Part shown: piece by piece, positions 43,048 through 51,701 of the stretch
Layout of the letters: the number at the start of each line of letters is the position of its first letter
How positions within the stretch are numbered: the stretch's first letter is position 1
NCBI GenBank assembly: GCA_028292665.1
Contig: JAQGLW010000081.1
Coordinates: 1-64,000, forward strand
Direction of reading: 5' to 3'
DNA length: 64,000 nt
Origin: Herminiimonas sp.
GTDB taxonomy: Bacteria > Pseudomonadota > Gammaproteobacteria > Burkholderiales > Burkholderiaceae_D
Made by a program: the position numbers and the translations under genes
The notes under the pieces: generated by a model
Databases searched by the model: none
What the model saw: the letters and a program-made list of their open reading frames with translations, nothing else
What the model was told of the DNA's origin: nothing

Positions 43048-43656
43048 ATGAGCCGTGCATTCCTGTTCAGGCTTGCCATCATCACAGCACTATGCTGCAG
43101 CGCCGATGCCATCGCAGGCAATCAAAAGGAAGAGGCGCTGGCCGATTCCGTGCGGATTGCGCTGTCCAATGCCATCACGGATGCGCGTCCGCCAAAGGCC
43201 AAATTCGATGATATCAATGAGCGCATCAAGTATCTATACTGGCTCGGCGAAATGTCCGAGCGCCTGAAGCGCAAGCTGCCCGACGTGCAGGTGCGGCTTG
43301 AATTTCTGGAAACCGTCTGGTATGAAGCGAAGCGGGCGGGGCTCGATCCGGCGATGGTGCTCGGGTTGGTCCAGGTTGAATCGGCTTTTCGCAAATATGC
43401 GATGTCGAATGTCGGCGCGCGCGGTTATATGCAGGTCATGCCGTTCTGGACGCGTGTGATAGGCGACCGCGATTCCAAGAAGCTGTTTCATATGCAGACC
43501 AATCTGCGTTACGGCTGTTCGATCCTGCGCATGTATATCGATATGGAGCAAGGCAATCTGTATCTGGCCCTCGGGCGCTACAACGGCAGCCGCGGGCGGC
43601 CTGACTATCCGAACGCGGTGCTGGCGGCATGGAAGCGATGGGAATACAAACGCTGA
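43048..43656 (+). CDS. Lytic transglycosylase domain protein
   Basis: This is a probable periplasmic peptidoglycan lytic transglycosylase of the SLT type. It has 202 residues with a signal peptide (about 1-24, FLFRLAIITALCCSADAIAG). The catalytic region GLVQVESAFRKYAMSNVGARGYMQVMPFW (Glu in VQVESAF) is near residue 110, followed by the NLRYGCSILRMYID and ALGRYNGS motifs. It follows proS after 139 bases and ends at a strong bidirectional terminator shared with the convergent SWIB gene. Confidence 0.9.
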   Translation: MSRAFLFRLAIITALCCSADAIAGNQKEEALADSVRIALSNAITDARPPKAKFDDINERIKYLYWLGEMSERLKRKLPDVQVRLEFLETVWYEAKRAGLDPAMVLGLVQVESAFRKYAMSNVGARGYMQVMPFWTRVIGDRDSKKLFHMQTNLRYGCSILRMYIDMEQGNLYLALGRYNGSRGRPDYPNAVLAAWKRWEYKR

Positions 43657-43744
43657 TGAAACATGATGCGCCGTCGTTGCGCTCTTTGGCGGACCGTATG
43701 AATATCCAGCCTGGCAAGCTGATTTGCGCCGGCATCGGCACCAA

Positions 43745-43774
43745 CAAAAACGCCCGCGGTTGCGGGCGTTTTTG
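43745..43774. terminator. Bidirectional intrinsic terminator
   Basis: CAAAAACGCCCGC and GCGGGCGTTTTTG form a perfect 13-bp stem around GGTT. The A-run and T-run let it work for the lytic transglycosylase gene (plus) and the SWIB gene (minus), which converge here. Confidence 0.92.
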
Positions 43775-43794
43775 TTTGGCACGTGGTAAGAAAA

Positions 43795-44271
43795 TTATTT
43801 CAAGTGGCCGGAGATGAGTTTGGTCATCTCGAACATCGACACTTGCTTCTTGCCGCCAAACACAGCTTTCAGCTTTTCATCTGCATTGATGTTGCGTTTG
43901 TTCGCTTCGTCTTGCAGCTTGTTCTTCTTGATGTAGTCCCAGACCTTTTTGGTGACTTCGGTACGCGGCAGCGGATTCGATCCCACAACAGCGCCCAGTA
44001 CGGCGGACGGTGTCATTGGTTTCATGAATGCTGCATTTGGCTTGCGTGCGGTCTTGGGCTTTGCTGCTTTTTTGGCTGCCGGTTTTGCTGCAGCTTTTTT
44101 GGCCGGAGCGGCTTTTTTAGCTACTGGTTTTGCTGCGGCTTTTTTGGCTGCTGGTTTTGCCGCAGCTTTTTTGGCAGCTGGTTTTGCTGCAGCTTTCTTT
44201 GCTGCTGGTTTTTTAGCAGCGGACTTCTTGGCGGCCGGTTTAGTGGCCGCGGGTTTTTTGGCAGTTGCCAT
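43795..44271 (-). CDS. Histone H1-like protein with C-terminal SWIB/MDM2 domain
   Basis: The protein has 158 residues in two parts. Residues 1-80 are nearly all Lys, Ala and Pro in KKAAAKPAA-type repeats, resembling bacterial and eukaryotic histone H1 tails, so they probably bind DNA. Residues about 82-156 are a SWIB domain (FMKPMTPSAVLGAVVG to MFEMTKLISGHLK), a fold first known from SWI/SNF chromatin remodellers and also found in chlamydiae and some proteobacteria. The ATG at 44271 follows a GGAGG site. A TTG two codons upstream is unlikely. A role in nucleoid organisation is inferred. It converges with the lytic transglycosylase gene. Confidence 0.88.
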   Translation of the reverse strand: MATAKKPAATKPAAKKSAAKKPAAKKAAAKPAAKKAAAKPAAKKAAAKPVAKKAAPAKKAAAKPAAKKAAKPKTARKPNAAFMKPMTPSAVLGAVVGSNPLPRTEVTKKVWDYIKKNKLQDEANKRNINADEKLKAVFGGKKQVSMFEMTKLISGHLK

Positions 44272-44707
44272 CTTCAAACCTCCTTCACTATAGTGTTGGG
44301 AAATTGCGCCATGTCACGCACCGCTAATAGTGGTGGGGTTTTAATAGCTATGCAAGTGTTTTTTGCAAGTTTTTTGCATGAATCGTCTAATCCGCGCCAC
44401 GCAGTCTTCATAGGGAGAAAGCAAAGAGCCCGAATGCCGGGCCGGAGAGAGGTTCGATTCGTGTGCAACCGGACTCGTTCCGATCTCGTTCCGATGCCTG
44501 GTTTTTTGACTGCAGGAGTTTTTGAAGAGAGCGTCGGTTGCACCAAGTTGGTCCGGCAGTCTCCCTGCCGTCTGTTTCGGAACGAATCAGGAGATGCCTG
44601 GGTCCGAAATCCGGTCTGTTTCTTTACCCGGATAGCTCTGTTATGCAGCTCTATGGCAATGGCCTGTTACAAACTTTCAGGAGTAAAGAGTCGCCGGGCC
44701 GAGTGCA
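44272..44707. other. Intergenic region upstream of the SWIB gene and downstream of ffh
   Basis: No convincing gene was found; short open frames here lack family features. It holds a 10-bp palindrome CACTATAGTG (44286-44295) just before the SWIB ribosome site. A candidate minus-strand promoter reads TTGCAA (44363-44368), 16 bases, TATTAA (44341-44346), within directly repeated TTGCAAAAAAC-like sequence. The remaining ~300 bases toward ffh show no recognisable element. Confidence 0.4.
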
Positions 44708-46075
44708 TCAGCGCATGCCGGGCATCATGCCTTTCATGCCGCGCATCATCTTCATCATGCCGCCGCCTTTAAGCTTCTTCATCATCGATTGCATTTGCTC
44801 GAATTGCGCCAGCATGCGATTGACTTCCTGCACCTGGACGCCGGCGCCGGCAGCGATGCGGCGCTTGCGCGATGCCTTGATCAGCTCGGGTTTGGTGCGT
44901 TCCTGCGGCGTCATCGAGTTGATGATGCCTTCCATCCGGCGTACCTGCTTGTCGGCCTGATCCATATTGGCGCCGCTGGCGGCTTGCTGGAATTGCGCTG
45001 GCAGCTTGTCGACCAGATTGGATAGGCCGCCCATTTTTTTCATTTGGCCGAGTTGCGCCTTGAAGTCGTTCAGGTCAAACTTGCCTCCGACTTTTATCTT
45101 GTGCGCGAGATCCTGTGCGGCAGCGACGTCGACGCCTTTCCTGGCTTCTTCCACCAGGGCAAGTATGTCGCCCATGCCGAGGATGCGGCTTGCCATCCGG
45201 TTCGGATCGAACGCTTCCAGGCCGTCGAGCTTTTCCGCCACGCCGGCGAACTTGATCGGCTTGCCGGTAATGTGACGTACCGATAGCGCCGCACCGCCGC
45301 GCGCATCGCCATCGAGCTTGGTCAGCACGATGCCGGTCAGCGGCAGTGCGTCGTTGAACGCCTTGGCGGTATTGATCGCATCCTGACCCAGCATCGCGTC
45401 TACCACGAACAGCGTCTCGATCGGCTTGACGGCTGCATGCAGTGCGCTGATTTCCTGCATCATCGCTTCATCGATGCCCAGGCGGCCGGCGGTATCGATG
45501 ATCAGTACGTCGTGATAATGCCTTTTCGCATGATCGACTGCCGCCAGCGCAATGGCAACCGGCTTGTCGGTCGATTGCGATGGGAAAAAATCGGCGCCGA
45601 CCTGGGCGGTCACGGTTTGCAACTGGCTGATCGCAGCCGGACGGTAGACGTCGACGGAAACGGTCAGCACCTTTTTCTTTTTCTCTTCACGCAGATATTT
45701 GGCGAGTTTGCCGACCGTCGTGGTCTTGCCGGCGCCTTGCAGGCCGGCCATCAGGATAATCGCCGGCGGCTGGGTCGCAAAGCTCAGTTGCGATGCTTCC
45801 GGGCCCAAATCCGCTCCCATGATGGCGGCCAATTCCTTCTGAACCACGCCGACCAGCGCCTGGCCGGGAGTGAGAGAGCCGATGACTTCTTCGCCGAGCG
45901 CTTTTTCCTTGACGCGGCTGATGAATTCTCGGACGGCGGGCAACGCAACGTCGGCCTCGAGCAATGCCAGACGCACCTCTCGCAGCATATCGGCAGTGTT
46001 GGATTCGGTCAGGCGCGCTTCGCCGCGCATGGTTTTTACAACTTTGGCAAGGCGCTGAGTCAGATTGTCGAGCAT
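44708..46075 (-). CDS. ffh: Signal recognition particle protein Ffh
   Basis: Ffh is the GTPase of the signal recognition particle that binds 4.5S RNA and signal sequences of nascent membrane proteins. The start MLDNLTQRLAKVVKTMRGEARL at 46075 gives 455 residues. The upstream open frame lacks homology. The N domain leads into the G domain with G1 GLQGAGKTTTVGKLA near residue 108 and DTAGRLGIDEAMM. The methionine-rich M domain ends in MMKKLKGGGMMKMMRGMKGMMPGM. The gene is divergent from the ccsA-like gene. Confidence 0.97.
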   Translation of the reverse strand: MLDNLTQRLAKVVKTMRGEARLTESNTADMLREVRLALLEADVALPAVREFISRVKEKALGEEVIGSLTPGQALVGVVQKELAAIMGADLGPEASQLSFATQPPAIILMAGLQGAGKTTTVGKLAKYLREEKKKKVLTVSVDVYRPAAISQLQTVTAQVGADFFPSQSTDKPVAIALAAVDHAKRHYHDVLIIDTAGRLGIDEAMMQEISALHAAVKPIETLFVVDAMLGQDAINTAKAFNDALPLTGIVLTKLDGDARGGAALSVRHITGKPIKFAGVAEKLDGLEAFDPNRMASRILGMGDILALVEEARKGVDVAAAQDLAHKIKVGGKFDLNDFKAQLGQMKKMGGLSNLVDKLPAQFQQAASGANMDQADKQVRRMEGIINSMTPQERTKPELIKASRKRRIAAGAGVQVQEVNRMLAQFEQMQSMMKKLKGGGMMKMMRGMKGMMPGMR

Positions 46076-46443
46076 GGATGGCGATGTAGGTAATTGAAAG
46101 GGAAGCAAAAAGTCGCTGCAAAAAAATGCATCGAAAACAGTCTGCATTTTAACCGATGCGGCATCGGATTAAATGCAACTGAAGCGGCGGAAATCCATAA
46201 CGTTGCGGTCAGGAATTTCCGATTGCCGGCTGCGAGGTGATATTCCGCTACGTTTTAGCTTGTCATGCATCGCTTCCGTTATTCAGCGATGATAATGTTG
46301 CAACTGCCGCGGATCATCGCGGCGTTCCAAAAAGCGTTATGCGACAAGCGCAGTAAATATCGTCCGGCGGTTCGCCTCCTTGCAGTCTTTATTGGATGCA
46401 TTAACGCACTGGATAGTGACGTTACATGGTGTAAACTTAAACG
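46076..46443. other. Divergent intergenic region ffh / ccsA-like gene
   Basis: No gene was found here. Its main feature is a 35-bp dyad at 46143-46177. It should carry both divergent promoters, but none is clear enough to mark. Confidence 0.45.
46143..46177. promoter_or_regulatory. 35-bp dyad, 16-bp arms with 3-base loop
   Basis: TGCATTTTAACCGATG (46143-46158) and CATCGGATTAAATGCA (46162-46177) are complementary at 14 of 16 positions. The dyad lies 68 bases upstream of the ffh start. It could be an operator or an RNA hairpin on either strand. Confidence 0.4.
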
Positions 46444-47253
46444 ATGCAAACTTATTTTTTCTTTTTGGCGGCGCTGATCTATGCAGGCTGTGCTTTTTTG
46501 CCTTCAAGCCGGCGTATTCCCATTTCAGTGGGCACCGCAATCGGCTGGCTGCTGCACGGCAGTGCGCTATGGGCCGATATGATTGCGCCGGGTTCGGTGC
46601 GCCTCGGGTTTGCAATCATGTTATCCGCGACGCTCTGGGTGTCGGTCGGAGCCTACTGGCTGGAAAACCGTAATTTTGCATTGGATGGACTGCGCGTACT
46701 GGTATTGCCTTGCGCGGCAGTCGCTGTCATCCTGCCGGCGCTGTTTCCCGGTAATGTAGTGCCGCTGGAAGGCAAGTCGCCATTGTTTTCATGGCATATC
46801 GCCATTGCGATGCTGGCATACAGCACGCTGACCATCGCCGCGTTTCATGCAGTGCTGATGGTATTGCAGGAATCCAGGCTGCATACCCGTCCGAACGCGC
46901 CCAGGCATGGCTGGTTCGCCGCCGCCATTGACCGGCTGCCGGCATTGCTGACGATGGAAAAATTGTTGTTCAGATTGATCGGGTTTGGTTTTGCGCTGTT
47001 GACTCTGACCGTGTTATCCGGCGTGGTGTTTTCCGAACAGCTGTTTGGCAAAGCATTCAAATGGGACCATAAAACCATTTTCACGATGCTATCGTGGGCG
47101 TTGTTCGGTCTGCTGCTGGCAGGCCGCAAATGGCGCGGCTGGCGCGGCAAGACTGCGCTTAGTTTCACGCTGACCGGCTTTGCGACATTGCTGCTGGCAT
47201 ATGTCGGAAGCCGCTTCGTGCTGGAAGTGGTTTTGCATCGGGGACTGGGATGA
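46444..47253 (+). CDS. Cytochrome c assembly-like membrane protein (CcsA/YpjD family)
   Basis: This 269-residue protein has about eight hydrophobic segments and belongs to the CcsA/CcmC-related cytochrome c assembly family (inner membrane YpjD type). Conserved histidines sit in LLHGSALWAD, FSWHIAIAMLAYSTL and KWDHKTIFTMLSW. Members with full haem-handling function usually have the WWD motif, which I do not see, so haem export is uncertain. YpjD-type proteins are commonly encoded next to ffh, as here. It overlaps the next gene by four bases. Confidence 0.85.
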   Translation: MQTYFFFLAALIYAGCAFLPSSRRIPISVGTAIGWLLHGSALWADMIAPGSVRLGFAIMLSATLWVSVGAYWLENRNFALDGLRVLVLPCAAVAVILPALFPGNVVPLEGKSPLFSWHIAIAMLAYSTLTIAAFHAVLMVLQESRLHTRPNAPRHGWFAAAIDRLPALLTMEKLLFRLIGFGFALLTLTVLSGVVFSEQLFGKAFKWDHKTIFTMLSWALFGLLLAGRKWRGWRGKTALSFTLTGFATLLLAYVGSRFVLEVVLHRGLG

Positions 47254-47507
47254 AGTTTGCGCTATGGGGAATTATCGGTTTTGTCGTGGTGATGTGGCTG
47301 TTGCGCACCAAAAAGGCCGTCCCGCAACCGGACGGCAACGGCCGCAGGCATGGTGCCGGTACGTCCGGGGATGATGCGGAAGCGATGATCCGATGCACTC
47401 AATGCGGTATGCATATTCCTGAATCGGAAGCCATCATTATCAGCCGGCCGGACGCCGTGTTTTGCAGCGAAGAGCATCGTATCCGGCACCACCGCCGGGC
47501 CAGCTGA
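47250..47507 (+). CDS. PP0621 family small membrane protein
   Basis: This 85-residue protein has one N-terminal membrane helix (about 3-19, FALWGIIGFVVVMWLL), a polar linker and a C-terminal segment with CTQCGMHIPESEAIIISRPDAVFCSEEHR. The CxxC and the third cysteine with nearby histidines look like a small metal site. Its function is unknown. It overlaps both neighbours by one to four bases, so it is coupled to pilS. Confidence 0.85.
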   Translation: MKFALWGIIGFVVVMWLLRTKKAVPQPDGNGRRHGAGTSGDDAEAMIRCTQCGMHIPESEAIIISRPDAVFCSEEHRIRHHRRAS

Positions 47508-49210
47508 TGAGCACGGCTGCGCAAACACTGCCTGCCGGACCCCAGGAAACCTTTTGGCGCACGCTGCAGACTTTCAGCGTTACTCGTGTCGTCATTGCCA
47601 TGGTGTTGCTGGTCTATCTGAGCATCAATGCCAAAAAGGGTTTCTGGATACTGGAGGGGTTTCTTTATAAGGAAACCTGCGGCATTTATCTGGTGCTGGC
47701 TGTTTTATTCACGCTTCTGGCCGGATATTGCAAGCGACGCTTTTTGCTGCAGACTGCATCGCAAATTGCGACCGACATCACCGTCATCTCGATGTTATAT
47801 GTGGCGGCGGGCGGCGCGAAAAGCGGTCTGGCCATTTTGTATCTGTTCCCGCTGGCCGGCGGAGCCATCCTTGCGCCGCTGCTTCTGGCGTTATTTTTTG
47901 TTTCCATCGTGACACTGGTGCTGCTGCTGGAAAGCGGCTATCAACTTCTGAAGCTGGCGGACGACGCCTCCACCTCGCAAGTCGGGCTGTATGGCGCCGC
48001 ATTCTTCGCGGCAGTGTATGTGATCAACCGTTTGGCTGCCCGGCTCATCAAGCAGGAAAAACTCGCGCTGCAACGCGGGCAGGATCTGCAAGTTCAAGAG
48101 GCAATCAACCGGCTCGTGATTGCCGATACGGGCGATGGCATTCTGGTGGTCGGCCGTGACAGCACGGTTTTTACCGCCAATCCTGCAGCCGAACGCATGT
48201 TGGGATTAGCCATCGCGGATGACCAATCGTGCTGCAAGCTGACGGAAATTCCTTCATTGATGCCGATTGCCGACGCGTTTTTCGCTTGGGCCGGCCAGCC
48301 TTCCAATCGTGTTTCGACCGATGCGGATGCGCCGGCTTTTGTCGTCATCAAGCCGGGAGATGAGCTCGCATTGCAAGGCACGACAACCGTCTGGGGCGGG
48401 CGGCGTGAATTGGCTGCGCACTTGAAACTGCGTTTTGCGACTGTCAGCACAACGGGCTTGACAACGGATCGGACGGTGATCTTTCTGCAGGACGTGAGCG
48501 AGATAGAGAATCAGGCACAGCAGTTGAAGCTGGCATCGATGGGACGACTGACCGCCAGTATTGCGCATGAGGTGCGCAATCCTCTTTCGGCGATTTCATA
48601 TGCCGCCGCCTTGATGGGAGAGGAAACCTCGAATCCCGCTCAGGCCCGGCTGGTGACTATTGTCGGCGATAATGTAACGCGCCTGAATCGGATGATCGAG
48701 GATATTCTCAAGCTGTCGCGCAGAGCACAGTTGCATGGCGAACCGGTTCCATTATCGCCGCTATTGGCCGGAATTCTGGAAGAGTTTCAGGAAACGCACG
48801 GATTGAAAAAGGGGATGCTCCATCTCAGCAGGATGGAACAATACCGGGTACGGTTCGATCCGTTGCATTTGCGTGAAGTGATCGTCAATCTGCTGTCGAA
48901 TGCGTTACGCTACGCCAGCGGCCGCGATGGCAGCATACGCCTGCATCTTGTGCAGGATGCCGCCAACCGCCTGGAACTGCATGTGCAGGATGACGGGCCT
49001 ATGATCACACAGGAAGTCCGAGCCCATCTGTTCGAGCCGTTTTACACAACATCCAGCAAAGGCACCGGTTTGGGACTCTACGTGGCGCGTGAATTATGTT
49101 TGAATAACGGCGCAATGCTTGATTACGAGTATCGGGTGGATCCCGACCGCGGATTTGACGAGGCGAACGGCAGATTCGTGATCACGTTTGCAATACCAGA
49201 TTCCAATTGA
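47507..49210 (+). CDS. pilS: Sensor histidine kinase PilS
   Basis: PilS is a membrane sensor that controls PilR and thereby type IV pilin transcription. The start at 47507 overlaps the previous stop and gives 567 residues. About six membrane helices lie in residues 25-190. A PAS domain (about 205-310) precedes HisKA with the phosphorylated His in ASIAHEVRNPLSAI (near residue 355). The HATPase domain follows with NLLSNALRYA, DDGPMI and GTGLGLYVARELC. It is encoded with pilR 30 bases downstream, and the pilB-pilC-pilD genes lie elsewhere in the window. Confidence 0.94.
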   Translation: MSTAAQTLPAGPQETFWRTLQTFSVTRVVIAMVLLVYLSINAKKGFWILEGFLYKETCGIYLVLAVLFTLLAGYCKRRFLLQTASQIATDITVISMLYVAAGGAKSGLAILYLFPLAGGAILAPLLLALFFVSIVTLVLLLESGYQLLKLADDASTSQVGLYGAAFFAAVYVINRLAARLIKQEKLALQRGQDLQVQEAINRLVIADTGDGILVVGRDSTVFTANPAAERMLGLAIADDQSCCKLTEIPSLMPIADAFFAWAGQPSNRVSTDADAPAFVVIKPGDELALQGTTTVWGGRRELAAHLKLRFATVSTTGLTTDRTVIFLQDVSEIENQAQQLKLASMGRLTASIAHEVRNPLSAISYAAALMGEETSNPAQARLVTIVGDNVTRLNRMIEDILKLSRRAQLHGEPVPLSPLLAGILEEFQETHGLKKGMLHLSRMEQYRVRFDPLHLREVIVNLLSNALRYASGRDGSIRLHLVQDAANRLELHVQDDGPMITQEVRAHLFEPFYTTSSKGTGLGLYVARELCLNNGAMLDYEYRVDPDRGFDEANGRFVITFAIPDSN

Positions 49211-49240
49211 TTTATTTGAATACAACAAGAAAATCCTTCT

Positions 49241-50701
49241 ATGACCTCACCCTGCATCCTGGTCGTCGATGATGAAGCGGATTTGCGCGAATTGCTGGAA
49301 ATCACATTCATCAAAATGGGGCTTGATATCGATAGCGCCGATTGCCTGACGGCAGCGCGAGCCTGCCTCGCCCAAAAAGAATACGCGCTGGTGCTGACTG
49401 ATATGCGGCTGCCGGATGGGTTAGGCATCGATCTGGTGCGAGAGGTTTCGGCCACCTGCAAAAATACCCCGATCGCCGTCATTACCGCTTTCGGCAGCGC
49501 GGATAATGCGGTGGCAGCGCTGAAGGCAGGCGCTTTCGATTATTTATCCAAGCCGGTCGGACTGGATCAATTGCGTCTGATGGTGCAATCCGCCTTGCGA
49601 TTGACCCAGGCGGGGCGAACGTTGGAGCAGGGCGGTCAACCGGCTGCATCGGCAACCTTGCGCCTGCTGGGGCAATCCGGCGCGATGCAGGACGTGCGAG
49701 CCCAGATCGTGCGTCTGGCGCGCAGCATGGCGCCTGTGGCGATTACCGGCGAATCGGGCAGCGGCAAGGAACTTGCCGCGCGCGATATCCATGCGCAAAG
49801 CGCGCGCGCGGACAAACCGTTCATTGCCGTCAATTGCGGCGCCATTCCGGAAACATTGATGGAGGCGGAATTCTTCGGTTATCGCAAAGGCGCCTTCACC
49901 GGCGCTGTCGATGACCGCGACGGCTTTTTTCAGGCTGCCAACGGCGGCACCTTGATGCTTGACGAAGTGGCTGACTTGCCGCTGGCGATGCAGGTGAAAT
50001 TGCTGCGCGCCATCCAGGAGCGGCGGGTACGCAAGATAGGTGCGACGGCCGAGGAGCCGGTCGATGTGCGGCTTATCAGCGCAACGCACCAGAATCTGGC
50101 CCATTGTGTCGAAACAGGGAAATTCCGGCAGGATTTGTACTACCGCCTGAATGTGATTGAATTGAGCCTGCCGCCGTTGCGTGATCGAAGGGATGATATC
50201 GGCCTGCTGGCCGATGCGATTCTGAAAAGGCTTGCGGCACCGGGGCAAGCCGCAGTGCTCGCGCCCCAGGCGCTCGGCGCGTTGCAGTCGTATCCTTTTC
50301 CGGGCAATGTGCGCGAGCTTGAAAACGTTCTTGAGCGAGCGTTGGCGTTTGCCAATGAAGGCATTATCGAGGTGGCCGATCTCGCCTTGAAATCGGGTGG
50401 GACGCAGATTTTTGAATCGATCCAGCCGCCGCAAGTGCAATCACCGCCTCCTGCGGATGCCATGCAAATCCCGCCGTCCGCGGTCGTTGCGGCGGCCGGC
50501 CCGGCGGTGCCGCAACTCGGCCATGCCGACGACTTGCCCAAATCCCTGCCCGATCATCTGGACAATGTCGAGCGCGAGATCATTCGGCGGGCATTGGCCA
50601 AAACCCACTTTAACCGTACTCAGGCGGCGGAATTACTCGGAATCAGTTTCCGCCAATTGCGTTATCGAATGCAAAGATTGGCGATCCATGAGCCGGAATA
50701 A
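49241..50701 (+). CDS. pilR: Sigma-54-dependent response regulator PilR
   Basis: This NtrC-family activator is phosphorylated by PilS and drives sigma-54 promoters such as that of pilA. It has 486 residues in three domains. The receiver domain (1-120) has VVDDEADLRE and the phospho-acceptor in LVLTDMRLPDG. The AAA+ domain (about 145-370) has Walker A GESGSGKE and the sigma-54 contact motif GAFTGA. A proline/alanine-rich linker then leads to a Fis-type helix-turn-helix (NRTQAAELLGISFRQLRYRMQRL). It overlaps ampD by 14 bases. Confidence 0.95.
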   Translation: MTSPCILVVDDEADLRELLEITFIKMGLDIDSADCLTAARACLAQKEYALVLTDMRLPDGLGIDLVREVSATCKNTPIAVITAFGSADNAVAALKAGAFDYLSKPVGLDQLRLMVQSALRLTQAGRTLEQGGQPAASATLRLLGQSGAMQDVRAQIVRLARSMAPVAITGESGSGKELAARDIHAQSARADKPFIAVNCGAIPETLMEAEFFGYRKGAFTGAVDDRDGFFQAANGGTLMLDEVADLPLAMQVKLLRAIQERRVRKIGATAEEPVDVRLISATHQNLAHCVETGKFRQDLYYRLNVIELSLPPLRDRRDDIGLLADAILKRLAAPGQAAVLAPQALGALQSYPFPGNVRELENVLERALAFANEGIIEVADLALKSGGTQIFESIQPPQVQSPPPADAMQIPPSAVVAAAGPAVPQLGHADDLPKSLPDHLDNVEREIIRRALAKTHFNRTQAAELLGISFRQLRYRMQRLAIHEPE

Positions 50702-51320
50702 GGCGGCGCAATCGGCATTCAAAATCGGCGCCGACGGCTGGTGCAGCAACGTGCTGCGGGCGGCGTCGCCGAATTGCGATACGCGTCCGGGCGATGCAAA
50801 AATTGATTTGCTGGTGATCCACAACATCAGCCTGCCGCCTGGCCAGTTCGGCGGTCCGTTCATTGCCGACCTGTTCGCCAATCGTCTCGATTTCGATGCG
50901 CATCCTTATTTCGATCAACTGCGCGCATTACGGGTTTCCGCCCATTTTCTAATCAGGCGCGACGGCGTGGTAATGCAGTTTGTTTCGGCCGGCGAGCGGG
51001 CCTGGCATGCCGGCTTGTCGTCGTTTGGAGGGCGCGAACGTTGCAACGATTTTTCGATCGGAATCGAACTCGAAGGCACTGATTTTGAATCTTTTTCCCT
51101 TGTTCAATATGAGATGCTTGCCGCGCTGACTCATGCCCTGCAAGCGGCTTATCCGTTGATCGATGTGGCGGGACACGAGCACATCGCGCCCGGCCGCAAG
51201 ACCGATCCGGGACCGTTTTTCGATTGGGTCCTGTACCAGGCGTATTATCGAAAATTATTGGGCTCGCATGGTCTGCAAGCAGTTGCTCAACATGTATTGC
51301 GCTTCCCCGGTTTGGGATGA
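50688..51320 (+). CDS. ampD: 1,6-anhydro-N-acetylmuramyl-L-alanine amidase AmpD
   Basis: AmpD cleaves the peptide from anhydromuropeptides in the cytoplasm during peptidoglycan recycling. It also affects beta-lactamase induction where AmpR is present. The start at 50688 (MSRNKAAQSAFKIGADGW) overlaps pilR and gives 210 residues. The Amidase_2 zinc ligands are in LVIHNISLP and ERAWHAGLSSFGG, with GHEHIAPGRKTDPGPFFDW near the C-terminus. No ampG or ampR is nearby. Confidence 0.93.
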   Translation: MSRNKAAQSAFKIGADGWCSNVLRAASPNCDTRPGDAKIDLLVIHNISLPPGQFGGPFIADLFANRLDFDAHPYFDQLRALRVSAHFLIRRDGVVMQFVSAGERAWHAGLSSFGGRERCNDFSIGIELEGTDFESFSLVQYEMLAALTHALQAAYPLIDVAGHEHIAPGRKTDPGPFFDWVLYQAYYRKLLGSHGLQAVAQHVLRFPGLG

Positions 51321-51701
51321 AAGTCAATCGCATTGCAAAATTAAATTATGTTTCAAGGCTGAAAAAAGATATTGCATCCTCGTTTGGGAGGTACTAGAAT
51401 TAGTGCACAACACGACATTTGTCACTAGATATAGTGTTTATAGTGTTTCATGTAATTTCCTTTTTTGGACTGTTCACGTGGTTCCTCAACGCAAATACGG
51501 CAGTTTTTAATGTTGGCTGGGGCCTGTGGGCAGACCCCTCTTTAAACGAAGAATCAGATCATGTCTGATGTGCAGTCGACGTAAAACACGTTAATGCATA
51601 TGCAGATGCAGCAGTATTCCGCGAGCCCTGGCTGGATCGGGCGTTCTAACATAAACATAAGCAGCAGTGAAACTGTTGGTAATACAGTCTTTGGAGGCTA
51701 A
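51321..51701 (+). other. Long leader / regulatory region of nrdA
   Basis: This 381-bp stretch has no gene. It contains the two NrdR boxes, then about 265 bases before the nrdA start. In that leader ATCAGA (51553-51558) pairs with TCTGAT (51564-51569) around TCATG, and a GGGG/CCCC pair lies slightly upstream. A GGAGG site (51693-51697) serves the GTG at 51702. Confidence 0.6.
51391..51437 (+). promoter_or_regulatory. Pair of NrdR boxes upstream of nrdA
   Basis: Box 1 (51391-51406) reads GTACTAGAATTAGTGC and box 2 (51422-51437) reads TCACTAGATATAGTGT. Both fit the known palindromic NrdR consensus acaCwAtATaTwGtgt, and their centres are exactly 31 bp apart, three helical turns. NrdR is the ATP/dATP-sensing repressor of ribonucleotide reductase operons. 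nrdR itself is not in this window. Confidence 0.88.

Noticed and set aside
44274-44546. 90-codon minus-strand frame upstream of the SWIB gene
   Set aside because: It covers the SWIB ribosome site and promoter-like sequence and has no family features.
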